Shown here: piece after piece, positions 17,660 through 26,056 of the stretch | Layout: each line of letters begins with the position of its first letter | How positions within the stretch are numbered: position 1 is the first letter of the stretch | Source of the DNA: an uncultured Granulosicoccaceae bacterium | Lineage (GTDB): Bacteria; Pseudomonadota; Gammaproteobacteria; Granulosicoccales; Granulosicoccaceae | NCBI GenBank assembly: GCA_937951345.1 | Contig: CALFCF010000003.1 | Location: 1 to 44,841, forward strand | Direction of reading: 5' to 3' | Length of the DNA: 44,841 bases | Notes under the pieces: generated by a model | Database searches by the model: none | What the model was told of the DNA's origin: nothing | The model's input: only the letters and a program-made list of their open reading frames with translations | Translations under genes and position numbers: made by a program

Positions 17660-18982
17660 TTAATTCAAGCTGGCGGTGATTTTATATATCTCGCCTTCGT
17701 CTGTCGTGGCAAACAACGCGTTATCAGGCCCCATCACCAGCCCTCGAAATCGCTTTGAAAACCCAAGCGGCATTTTTATCGCGCTTTTTATCGACAACCC
17801 ATCTTCAGCGATATCGTACATATCGATCCGTGATCCAGGTGGCGTGTCGCCGAAGGCAATGCCCATGATTCCGGCAGTTAAACGCCCTTCGTAGATACCC
17901 CAATTGCTGCCTGTCAGGAATGCTGCTGATCCGGTACCTTGAGAAAGACCGTTGTTGTTCCATGCCGGTGGCATCAGATCACCAAAGCGGGTATCACTCA
18001 TCGGCGTATAGGCTGCGCGAACGGCCGGATCCATACCATCCATCTGATTAGGCTCGTAACCACAGTACTTGTCGGGACATGCGCCTCTGCCACCAGTTTG
18101 TTCAGCAGGATCCCAACCGGCGTTACCACCATTGACCAATGCGGTTATTTCATCGTTATGCCAGGGACCATGTTCCGCAGTAAACGCCCTGCCATCACTG
18201 GGACGAAAATCTATGCCTTGTACATTTCTGTGGCCATAGGTATAGATTCGTTTATCAAACCCTTCAGGTGGGTTGTTGTCAGGATGTGCGTTTCCGTCAC
18301 CATCTATTCGCAGTACTTTACCGCAGAGTAGTGAACCGTCTTGCGGGCAGATACCTCTGTGGCGATCCCCGCCTGTTACCCATAGATACCCCTCTGGCCC
18401 AACACGTAATCGTCCGCCATTATGCGCACCCGGTCCTCCGAAAGGTTGATTCGACTCAAGCGGTTTGTATTGAATATCAGTCACTATATCGGTGCGATCC
18501 GAAACACTGCCAAGGTCATCACTGACTTTAAACCGCATCACGATATTACCGTCACACTTCTCAAAGTTGGTTTTACAACCATCACCGTAATATTTGTTGG
18601 AAGTGGAATAAACATACAGCATGCGATTTTCATCGAACTTACTATCTGCAACCACGCCTAACATCCCGGCCTGGCCATCACAGAAAAGGTCACCGCCGGC
18701 GTCACCGTAACCGCTTGAATCTTTCATTCCGTAAAGAGCATTGACATCACCGGATGCAGTTCTGACAGAAAGCCCTTTACATTTTTCCGTGTAGAACATT
18801 GTTCCGTCGGACAAAAAAGCCATATCCCACGGGCTTTCAAGACCTGTCATAACCTCTGAAGACTCAATTGACGGTACTGCCATTGCTCCATCGGCAGCAG
18901 TGGCATTAGGGATTAACCCAACCGCCATCAGCGTCAACGCAGACGTCGAGATTATCGAAATAGCGCTTCCAGATTTAACCAT
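17660..18982 (-). CDS. PQQ-dependent sugar dehydrogenase (soluble aldose dehydrogenase family)
   Basis: A periplasmic six-bladed beta-propeller quinoprotein of about 440 residues with a Sec signal (cleavage near ATA-ADG). Family landmarks are LESPWDMAFLSDG at the N-terminus, GPGAHNGGRLRVGPEGYLWV (catalytic-type His at about 187) and TYGHRNVQGI with the Arg-Asn pair that contacts PQQ. Several Cys pairs are unusual for the family and may form disulfides. The ATG at 18982 is preferred (GGAGG eight bases upstream) over an in-frame TTG at 18997 that lies within the ribosome site. It follows a cytochrome c gene closely, which probably takes its electrons. The sugar specificity is unknown. Confidence 0.88.
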   Translation of the reverse strand: MVKSGSAISIISTSALTLMAVGLIPNATAADGAMAVPSIESSEVMTGLESPWDMAFLSDGTMFYTEKCKGLSVRTASGDVNALYGMKDSSGYGDAGGDLFCDGQAGMLGVVADSKFDENRMLYVYSTSNKYYGDGCKTNFEKCDGNIVMRFKVSDDLGSVSDRTDIVTDIQYKPLESNQPFGGPGAHNGGRLRVGPEGYLWVTGGDRHRGICPQDGSLLCGKVLRIDGDGNAHPDNNPPEGFDKRIYTYGHRNVQGIDFRPSDGRAFTAEHGPWHNDEITALVNGGNAGWDPAEQTGGRGACPDKYCGYEPNQMDGMDPAVRAAYTPMSDTRFGDLMPPAWNNNGLSQGTGSAAFLTGSNWGIYEGRLTAGIMGIAFGDTPPGSRIDMYDIAEDGLSIKSAIKMPLGFSKRFRGLVMGPDNALFATTDEGEIYKITASLN

Positions 18983-19018
18983 TTCACATTCCTCCAAGAA
19001 TTATTAGTTTCGATACAA

Positions 19019-19411
19019 CTATTGATTCGAAGCATCTTCCAAATACGCCGCCAGATTTAAAATCTCCTCATCTGTTAGTGGTTTCGCCATCATGATCATC
19101 AAAGATGAATTGGGCCCGACTTTTGTACCGGCGCGGTAGGTTTCCAGTTTTTCTATCGTGTGCGGGATTTCATTTCCGGATACTTTCGGAAAACTGGCAA
19201 CCCCTTTACCCGCAGGCCCATGGCAGTTGATACAGGTTTTGTTATACCTATCCTCTCCGGCTTGCTTATCTCCCAACGCAACATCACCTTGATTCGATAA
19301 ACCTTCTTCCGTTGTTGAACCTTCAGTTTTCGTATCACCACTAAACGCAAAACCGAAGAAACCAAGACAGAAAATAAAAAGCAGTGTTTTATTGCGCAGC
19401 ATAGCGATCAT
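19019..19411 (-). CDS. Exported class I c-type cytochrome
   Basis: A 130-residue exported monohaem cytochrome. A signal peptide or anchor (LLFIFCLGFFGFAFS) is followed by a Thr/Glu/Gly-rich linker and one haem motif, CINCH (Cys60, Cys63, His64), with the sixth ligand probably Met107 or Met108 in SLMIMMAKPLTDEE. A c553/c5-like domain carried before a PQQ dehydrogenase fits a dedicated electron acceptor feeding the respiratory chain. The gap to the dehydrogenase ATG is 36 bases, so one operon. No good ribosome site is visible for either in-frame ATG near the start. Confidence 0.88.
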   Translation of the reverse strand: MIAMLRNKTLLFIFCLGFFGFAFSGDTKTEGSTTEEGLSNQGDVALGDKQAGEDRYNKTCINCHGPAGKGVASFPKVSGNEIPHTIEKLETYRAGTKVGPNSSLMIMMAKPLTDEEILNLAAYLEDASNQ

Positions 19412-19738
19412 GACATGTAGCGACAGACTATAGAGTCATCAAATTAGCGGGATTCCAGTCTATCTTACCTTTGTGTAAATTCAAATGATTCACGCATTCA
19501 ACACCACAACTCGTTGTATTTACTGAAATAAACCTGAACGAATCAAAAATATATTTGTTAAGTTTGATTCATGAACAACCAATTACTAACAAACTCCCTA
19601 TGTCAGATAGCGCTTTCAAAAACCGTAAGTGACATGTAGCAACCGAATTTTGCGTTCTTTTTTCCTTTCTATCGGTAAGCTATGCAGGCCTCCAACATTT
19701 TTCCTTCGGTTAACTGATATTTCAACGCCAGGGGACCT
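19412..19738. other. Intergenic stretch upstream of the cytochrome c gene
   Basis: No supported gene. An inverted repeat GAATCAAA (19540-19547) / TTTGATTC (19563-19570) with a 15-base AT-rich centre lies about 130 bases upstream of the cytochrome start and could be an operator or promoter-associated dyad. Confidence 0.35.
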
Positions 19739-19864
19739 CTGATTTATTAGGCGAGGCAGGCAGGGCAAGGCGAAATTTGGCGAAAAAGCGGAGTGTTTAT
19801 GCGAATACATGAGTGTTGTGAGCCGAATTTCAACGCAGCCATGGCAACGCAGGCGATAAATCAG
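19739..19864. repeat. 126-bp element with CTGATTTAT terminal inverted repeats
   Basis: It begins CTGATTTAT and ends ATAAATCAG, perfect 9-bp inverted ends. The interior is built of GGCGA-rich words (GGCGAGGCAGG, GGCGAAATTTGGCGAAAA, CAACGCAGGCG). The composition and ends look like an intergenic repeat or MITE remnant rather than unique sequence. It was seen once in this window, so its repeat status is an inference. Confidence 0.45.
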
Positions 19865-19876
19865 TGCTTTCCTCGC

Positions 19877-20422
19877 TTATATTAGAACCTTTACGTTAAG
19901 CTTTGGTAGTATCAAACTACGTTGCCTTAAACGGCATTTTGGCAAGTCATTACCTACAAGGTAACCATCGAAGCAATTGTTTAACGGCTTTCTGTCCGAA
20001 CAATAGTGAAATTGGCGCGTACCGACCCACTCACTCGGACTTGAACTATCTATAGTAGCCAACCGGTTACCGGTGGAGACTTCGTTTAAACTAAACCTCA
20101 GATCAGCGTCGCTACCCCAGTCAAGACGAATAATATGCTCGCCTGATGTGAGCGGATCGAGGTTTACCCGACGCCATTTGGGTGCAATATTTCGGGTGCT
20201 ATCGACTGTGCCGCTACCGATTTCAACAGCCTGGGCACTAACCAACGAACAACTTAGCAACAGCACTGCTGTTAAGGCTATTTGTGAGAACACAATTAAG
20301 CGCGAACGGATACTGTGTTGAACTGCTGTGTACAAAACAGTTGCTTCAACTTCAGTTTCAAAAGAGCGGTTTGTGTCTACGCAATACTCGGGATTACAGG
20401 TTCTCATTTGCCTGATTTCCAT
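19877..20422 (-). CDS. Exported protein, probably truncated or frameshifted (unknown function)
   Basis: A hydrophobic export segment (QIALTAVLLLSCSLVSAQA) is preceded by an atypically long, uncharacteristic N-terminus, so the true start is probably internal, perhaps a GTG near 20294. After the signal comes about 70 residues with the pattern of secreted beta-sandwich domains (WRRVNLDPLTSGEHIIRLDW, ADLRFSLNEV). The last 45 or so residues lose this character, while a different frame just after SPSEWV continues with ANFTIVRTES before a stop. This suggests a frameshift or gene remnant. The 126-bp repeat lies directly downstream. I cannot name the family. Confidence 0.4.
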   Translation of the reverse strand: MEIRQMRTCNPEYCVDTNRSFETEVEATVLYTAVQHSIRSRLIVFSQIALTAVLLLSCSLVSAQAVEIGSGTVDSTRNIAPKWRRVNLDPLTSGEHIIRLDWGSDADLRFSLNEVSTGNRLATIDSSSPSEWVGTRQFHYCSDRKPLNNCFDGYLVGNDLPKCRLRQRSLILPKLNVKVLI

Positions 20423-20738
20423 TCATCGATTCGTATCAAGACAACAAATGGTCCCGACTTATTACGCGTGTTTTGTGATCACGCTCCGCATTCTCAAGTA
20501 ATTTCAGGCAATTACGAGAACTGTTTATCTCAGAGTGTATTTTCTATTATTCGCAATTTAATCAATAAGTTGATGTGTTTGAAGTGTTGTATCAAAGACC
20601 AAACTGCCAGATTGGACACATACAAAATGTGATGTTGTCAGTTTACGATCACAAAAGAATTCAAACCCTATCGATTATGGTGTCGCCTTTGGTATCGATC
20701 TGCGCTCACCTCAATAACGCGGGAAAATGATTTAAGAG
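20423..20738. other. Intergenic stretch downstream of the aspartic protease gene
   Basis: About 315 bases, AT-rich, without a supported gene. No terminator-like hairpin with a T run was found for the protease gene that ends at 20739. Confidence 0.35.
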
Positions 20739-22082
20739 TTATTTTCGACTTAATAGCAGACGTGAACTTTCCTGCTCTATATGAAAACGGAACTGTCCTA
20801 AAATGTTCATCCCGAGTAAACCATCAATCCCTCGATCGCCCGGGAAATCGATAACAGCCACCTGTGTATCTTCTAACAGATGCGGGCCGAGACTGATTTC
20901 CGGCACAACGTAAACAGTGCCCATGATTGGACCATTCGCAGTGTGGAAAACGCGTCTTTCCTGTGCCACAGCATCCCCGTTGGCATTGAGCGTATTAAAT
21001 GAAGCTTTTGACACTGCAGTCATAGACGCTCCCGTATCTATCAACAATTTCACACTGTCCTGTCGACTATTGTTTAAGTCGACCGAAAACTGATTACCTA
21101 TTTTTTGTAAAGTAATTGAGTCAGCACCCTCAAATGGTGAGCTGGTCAGAACGACTGGTGCGTCGGTTTCTCCGGTAATGCTATTCAAAGCCAACGCGGC
21201 CGACTCCCCGACAAGCGCATCATTCAGAAGCTCATTAAATTGACTGACTGCAAACGCCTCGTCACCACCTCTCAGGTGTGCCAATGCCTGACGGTACTGA
21301 TGAACGGATGTCATTAAACCGGAGGTGCTGATATGCGAATAAAAATTGATAAGATACCACCAGTCTTTCTGTGCAGTGAATGAGTTATCAGTCACCTCAA
21401 CAAAATTATTGAAGCGATTAATAACCTTCTGCCGATCAACGTTGGAATAAGCATAGGTTTTGGCAAGAAGATAGACATCGATAACTTCAAGAAAACTACC
21501 GTTACTTTGGTTAAAGTCGGCAAGAAGAATTAATGCATCTATATCATCATAATAAATAGACAGATAACTCTCCATCAAATCGGAAAAGTCACTGTTATTT
21601 CGAACGTCCATTAAGAAACTGAGTTCTTTTAATAGCCTGCTTCGTAATTCACCGACAATCCCTGTACCCAGTTGCTCCTGCTCTTCAAACAATGCCATCG
21701 CATCGTCGTATCGCCTGTCTTTTAGTAGCTCGGTAAATACATCGCTGATTGTCCGCCCGGCATTTTCGCTATTAGTAACTGGCCCTGCTTGTTGTTGCGC
21801 AAGCTGTGGATTACTACTCAGGGAAACTTCCTTATCTATTTCTCCATTCGCACGTGCATCAGCCCGTGCATTTGCCAGTCGAGCATCCGCATCGCGAAGC
21901 GTAACTGTGGAATCAGATCCACTGGGGGTGGCAGCGCGATGGCTACCCGGCAGAAGACCGCTTAGAGTCGTAGAAACATGCGACTGATACACCGTCAACG
22001 TGGTTGCACCAAACCAGCCCGCACCCAGACCTATAACAAATGCCACTGTTATCATCAGAGTTATTGAAAAACGGCTAATCAT
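20739..22082 (-). CDS. Membrane-anchored retropepsin-like aspartic protease
   Basis: A 447-residue protein with one N-terminal transmembrane helix (about 9-28), a Ser/Ala/Asp-rich linker, a helical middle (about 110-300) with TPR-like spacing, and a C-terminal clan AA protease domain. The catalytic motif is LLIDTGASMTAVS (Asp349), with the closing signature GIDGLLGMNILGQFRF. A single DTGA copy means it would act as a dimer like retropepsins. The domain resembles the bacterial TIGR02281-type proteases; substrates are unknown. The catalytic part should face the periplasm. Start ATG at 22082 with a weak ribosome site. Divergent from the esterase at 22292. Confidence 0.85.
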   Translation of the reverse strand: MISRFSITLMITVAFVIGLGAGWFGATTLTVYQSHVSTTLSGLLPGSHRAATPSGSDSTVTLRDADARLANARADARANGEIDKEVSLSSNPQLAQQQAGPVTNSENAGRTISDVFTELLKDRRYDDAMALFEEQEQLGTGIVGELRSRLLKELSFLMDVRNNSDFSDLMESYLSIYYDDIDALILLADFNQSNGSFLEVIDVYLLAKTYAYSNVDRQKVINRFNNFVEVTDNSFTAQKDWWYLINFYSHISTSGLMTSVHQYRQALAHLRGGDEAFAVSQFNELLNDALVGESAALALNSITGETDAPVVLTSSPFEGADSITLQKIGNQFSVDLNNSRQDSVKLLIDTGASMTAVSKASFNTLNANGDAVAQERRVFHTANGPIMGTVYVVPEISLGPHLLEDTQVAVIDFPGDRGIDGLLGMNILGQFRFHIEQESSRLLLSRK

Positions 22083-22291
22083 TGGTTGTTATCGATTTCT
22101 GATGTCCCTGCAAGATCAAGCAAAACACAGCTATAGTTCATTACTGAAATTTGACATCATGCCACGACAAGGGTTCTAAACCTCGGCTATCATGTCATTG
22201 CACACCGTGAGCCATCTGACGATGTTACGTTGTCTGACCGCTGATCGATACGTTGAAGCAATTGAATTTATCCAGTTCTAAAAATTCTGTA

Positions 22292-23134
22292 ATGAACCAG
22301 ATGCGGCAGATCCTGCTAGGTGTATCCATTCTGTTAGGTGCTATAGCCAGCCCTTATGCAAACGCCTGTACTGGTCAAACGGCTTGCACACTGGGTGATC
22401 GCTCTTATCATGTCAGAGAGCCCGCGCAATGGGATGGCCAGTCCAAGTTACCTGTTGTTATCCATTTTCACGGCTGGGGTCGCCAGGGTACGCTGGTTGT
22501 CAGGCACTCACGCATCGCCAGCGGCGCAGTTGCAAAACACGCACTATTGGTTGCGCCAAACGGGCTAAACAGAACCTGGGCTTTTTATCGCCCCGATTCT
22601 CCGGACACTGATTTTACAAACGCAATTTTGCGGGATTTGAGTAAACGCTACCCGATAGATATCAACCGTATCATTGTGTCTGGCTATTCATGGGGTGCCA
22701 ACATGGCGTGGCGATTTATCTGCGATACTGGAGATAATGAATACCCATTCGCTGCATTACTGGCAGTGTCCGGCACTCTGTCCCAAAGTGAAACGTGTAA
22801 AGCCGGACCCACTGAGGTAAGACAGGTATTCGGACTCGATGATACGGTACAACCTTTTCCGATGGGCCCTGATGGCGATACAACCTACCCGGTTGCGTTA
22901 TGGCGTAATGTTTTGCAATGCGCAGATGGAAACCGAGAAGGTGAATGGAATGCCCGACCGTTTTTAACTTTTGAACGCACGTCCTGGAATTGCAAACACG
23001 GACGTGTTGTATTGGACGTACATCCTGGTGGCCACTTCATTCCTCACGATTGGATTCCACTTCAGGTAGCTGATCTACTGAAGCTCGATGAGGCAACCAC
23101 TGGTAATAGACAAAGTACCCAGGGTAGCCAATAA
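22292..23134 (+). CDS. Secreted alpha/beta-hydrolase esterase, PHB-depolymerase/LpqC-like
   Basis: About 280 residues with a signal peptide ending near YANA-C. The nucleophile elbow GYSWGANMAW (Ser at about 133) matches GxSxG; VVIHFHGWG forms the oxyanion-hole strand, a late DDTVQPFP supplies the probable Asp, and HPGGHFIPHDW the His. The pattern belongs to the polyhydroxybutyrate depolymerase / feruloyl-esterase-like group of exported esterases. Paired cysteines near the N-terminus suggest a disulfide. An ATG at 22292 is preferred over the longer TTG frame at 22253; neither has a strong ribosome site. It faces a related esterase gene, with only 60 bases between their ends. Confidence 0.82.
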   Translation: MNQMRQILLGVSILLGAIASPYANACTGQTACTLGDRSYHVREPAQWDGQSKLPVVIHFHGWGRQGTLVVRHSRIASGAVAKHALLVAPNGLNRTWAFYRPDSPDTDFTNAILRDLSKRYPIDINRIIVSGYSWGANMAWRFICDTGDNEYPFAALLAVSGTLSQSETCKAGPTEVRQVFGLDDTVQPFPMGPDGDTTYPVALWRNVLQCADGNREGEWNARPFLTFERTSWNCKHGRVVLDVHPGGHFIPHDWIPLQVADLLKLDEATTGNRQSTQGSQ

Positions 23135-23194
23135 CAAAGTGCCAGTGTCAAAGTAGCCAGTCACACATCTGTCGGAAGCGACCGGTTCCTGCGA

Positions 23195-24043
23195 TTATTT
23201 TTCCGGCAACCCTTCGTACCACGTCACAACCAGCGGCGCCCACCCTTTCGGCATTGCATGCCCACCCGGATACAACGCTAATTCCAGAGCCGATCCGGGT
23301 TTACAGCGTTCCCAGCGGCGATGCCAGTAATCCGGTTCGGTAACAAAACTATCCGCTTTAAGCTGATAACAACCATTGGTTTCCCGCCAGATCGACATCG
23401 CATGAAAAATGTCACCCTGAATCAATGCGTTTGGGTCACGCGAATCATCACCGCGCAGCACGCGCCCCTCCAGAGGCACCGTTCCGTCACGCCAACCATG
23501 GGTGTGTAACATACGTACCGGGCCTTCACACTCAACGGGATGCGGACGCCAGAAATTACCACCAAGTGGCGCATAAGCAGAAAAACTTTTCGGCGCTGCA
23601 CAGGCAAGATAGGCGGTCATTGAACCGCCAATAGAAAACCCACCCAGCAGAATGCGCTCAGAGTCCAGATTGAACTGGGTGATTGCGTGATCTCTTACCG
23701 ATTGAATAAAAGCAATTTCGTCACGAGAGGACGGAAACCAGGGATGAAACGCCCATCGTCTGCCACCACCATTTTCTCGTCGCGTACCGTTCGGCGCGAT
23801 AACCGCATAACCCTTCTCAAGAAAGGTGTTAACCATACTGCGCCGACCCAGCGCTCCTTTAGCACTGCCACCAAAACCGTGAATAAAAACAATTGCCGGT
23901 ACAGGCTTGTCAGTATCGGGGCGCACCGCAAAATATTCCCCCTCATCAACCTCGCATGCGGTAGAGCCAGAGCAGGAGATTGCTTGTTGAGAGAAACAAA
24001 GACTAATCGAGAACATGCAGAGCAACGTAAATACACGCATCAT
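23195..24043 (-). CDS. Secreted alpha/beta-hydrolase esterase, PHB-depolymerase/LpqC-like (paralogue)
   Basis: About 282 residues with a signal peptide (VFTLLCMFSISLCFS). GGFSIGGSMTAY holds the nucleophile Ser (about 137), IVFIHGFGGS the oxyanion strand, GWRDGTVPLEGR the acid region and YPGGHAMPKGW the His. The layout, the early C-x5-C pair and the closing GGHxxPxxW motif match the converging gene at 22292-23134, so the two look like diverged paralogues. ATG at 24043 or 24040 are equally possible starts. Likely an exported esterase for polyester, feruloyl or acetyl substrates; specificity unknown. Confidence 0.82.
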   Translation of the reverse strand: MMRVFTLLCMFSISLCFSQQAISCSGSTACEVDEGEYFAVRPDTDKPVPAIVFIHGFGGSAKGALGRRSMVNTFLEKGYAVIAPNGTRRENGGGRRWAFHPWFPSSRDEIAFIQSVRDHAITQFNLDSERILLGGFSIGGSMTAYLACAAPKSFSAYAPLGGNFWRPHPVECEGPVRMLHTHGWRDGTVPLEGRVLRGDDSRDPNALIQGDIFHAMSIWRETNGCYQLKADSFVTEPDYWHRRWERCKPGSALELALYPGGHAMPKGWAPLVVTWYEGLPEK

Positions 24044-24082
24044 CACACTCGAACATTTAGTAATTAGAAAAAATCACATCAG

Positions 24083-26056
24083 TTACACTGATACTGACGG
24101 ATTCTCGTTTTTCAAGTCTTCTACAAATTGTTTGTCTGTTTCAAATTTATCAGAAAACTGGATAACCGGTAGCTGAGACAAAAACTGATCAATGTTGAAA
24201 GGTGTATGACCAGGCTCTGCCAGGAGGTCAGCAAATCGCTCACGTTCAATGAATGCAGTTTTTATGATTGCCGGCGCGTTCAGATTCTCAGGTGTACTGA
24301 GTTGGCGGGACAACCGGGGTCGAACGCTTAAGTCCATGCTACCCAGTGCAGACAATGCTGTTGCACCCAGTAAACTCACAGCAATAGGAAGCAACCACCA
24401 CGAAACCAATCCTTTTAGCATCAAGGCTAACAGCAAGCCTCCAGTTATCGTTTCAAGCAGGTGGAATTTAAAAATCTCGGATAGCGAATAAGAACCGCCA
24501 CGTCGTTGCTGGGGTACCCACTGTTCGTTAAAGCCGGCCAATGTTCGAAATACAGCGACAGACTGTTGCACCATCATGATAGGTGCATACAAAACAGATA
24601 AAAGAATTTCCAACACAAACGACGCGGTGAACTGCATCGGACCACCCATATCGCGAACCGATATACCTACCAACCTTGCCGATAACACACCAATAAGTTT
24701 AGGCGCTAACAACATACCGTAAATAATCACCATGATCAGCACCGTGTTTCCGGTAGATATATCCGGCCAGCTGACCTGCGGATCGTAGCCGGAAAAATAG
24801 GCTACTGCGCTCATCTCCTGACCATTCACCACCAGTGCCCACATCATCAGTAGAGCAAACCAGGCGGGTGACACCAGGTAACCCATGGCACCACTGAGCA
24901 AATGGAAACGACTTATGACATGCAAACCACGTGTTCGTAAAAGCCTGAGGTGTTGAAGGTTTCCCTGACACCACCGCCGGTCGCGCAAAAAATAATCAAT
25001 TAACGTCGCCGGAACTTCTTCATAAGAACCTTCGACTTCGGGTACAAAGCTAACCGACCAGCCAGCCCGGCGCAGTAATCCGGCTTCTACAAAATCGTGA
25101 CTGAGAATCAGTTTGCCATTTACCTTTGGCAATCCGGCGCATTGGGCAAACGCTTCGACACGCATAATCGCGTTGTGCCCCCAGTAATTGCCTTCACGGT
25201 CAGTCCATTTGGCAAGTCCCCGCGCCAACGCCGCACCATAGACGCGATTGGAGAACTGCTGCACACGACCAAACAATGTGTTCGCTCCAAACAAAGCCGG
25301 AAACGACTGGACTAAGCCTGCCGACGTATCTGCAGACAGCGCATTCGTCAGTTTGGTGATGGACTCCGCACTCATTAAACTATCTGCATCAAGAACCAGC
25401 ATTGCTGTGTAGTGTCCGCTGTAGTTCTCAACCCAATCAGACAGATTACCTACCTTTCGATCAGTGTTAACTTTACGGCGCCGGTAAAATACATTTTGCT
25501 TCGAATCAATCTGGCCAAGCAAGGCCACAAATGCGCGTTCCTCCTGCCACGCGATGGCATCATCGCGAGTGTCAGACAATATGTATAAGTCAAAGGAATG
25601 TTCAGAGCGCTGTTTTCTTATATCAGCAAGCATTGCCGCAACATTGCCGAAAACATCAGCCGCGTTTTCATTGTGTATAGGCACCAGCAGCGCAACATCG
25701 AGCGGAGCAACAACTTGAGGGATTGCTTCGGAGCGTCCAAACAACAAGGTTACAGCACCTGAAACAGCCGTAGACACAGACAATGCGATCCAGAAGAACG
25801 TTGATGCAACCAATGTGACAACAACCAGCTCCATCACTGAATAACCATCGGCAGCCAACCAGCGGACAAACAAACTAACCAATCCAAGCGTGGCGAGTAC
25901 GGCAGGTAAAAATGTTGCAATACGCCAGACAAAAGTCTGTGCAGATGAAGGTGCCTGAGGCACAGCCGTATCGCGATAGGGTTTATCGAGCGCTTGCACC
26001 GGCATTGGCTGGGGCGCCGTCGGTGGCATCCATGCGGTAGTCACGTTGGCTTTCAT
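24083..26056 (-). CDS. opgH: Osmoregulated periplasmic glucan glucosyltransferase OpgH
   Basis: An inner-membrane processive glucosyltransferase that builds the glucan backbone from UDP-glucose. It has two N-terminal helices, a GT2 catalytic domain with VLDADS (about 223), SHDFVEAGLLRRAGW (about 320) and the Q/RxxRW-type RDRRWCQGN (about 360), then four to five C-terminal helices. At 657 residues it is clearly shorter than the roughly 850-residue enterobacterial OpgH, mainly at the termini. The ATG at 26056 overlaps the opgG stop (ATGA), fixing the start; the frame stays open seven codons upstream. Last gene of opgC-opgG-opgH. Confidence 0.93.
   Translation of the reverse strand: MKANVTTAWMPPTAPQPMPVQALDKPYRDTAVPQAPSSAQTFVWRIATFLPAVLATLGLVSLFVRWLAADGYSVMELVVVTLVASTFFWIALSVSTAVSGAVTLLFGRSEAIPQVVAPLDVALLVPIHNENAADVFGNVAAMLADIRKQRSEHSFDLYILSDTRDDAIAWQEERAFVALLGQIDSKQNVFYRRRKVNTDRKVGNLSDWVENYSGHYTAMLVLDADSLMSAESITKLTNALSADTSAGLVQSFPALFGANTLFGRVQQFSNRVYGAALARGLAKWTDREGNYWGHNAIMRVEAFAQCAGLPKVNGKLILSHDFVEAGLLRRAGWSVSFVPEVEGSYEEVPATLIDYFLRDRRWCQGNLQHLRLLRTRGLHVISRFHLLSGAMGYLVSPAWFALLMMWALVVNGQEMSAVAYFSGYDPQVSWPDISTGNTVLIMVIIYGMLLAPKLIGVLSARLVGISVRDMGGPMQFTASFVLEILLSVLYAPIMMVQQSVAVFRTLAGFNEQWVPQQRRGGSYSLSEIFKFHLLETITGGLLLALMLKGLVSWWLLPIAVSLLGATALSALGSMDLSVRPRLSRQLSTPENLNAPAIIKTAFIERERFADLLAEPGHTPFNIDQFLSQLPVIQFSDKFETDKQFVEDLKNENPSVSV

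Noticed and set aside
23160-23200. Terminator between the convergent esterase genes
   Set aside because: Only a 4-bp GGAA/TTCC stem precedes a T-rich stretch; too weak to call.
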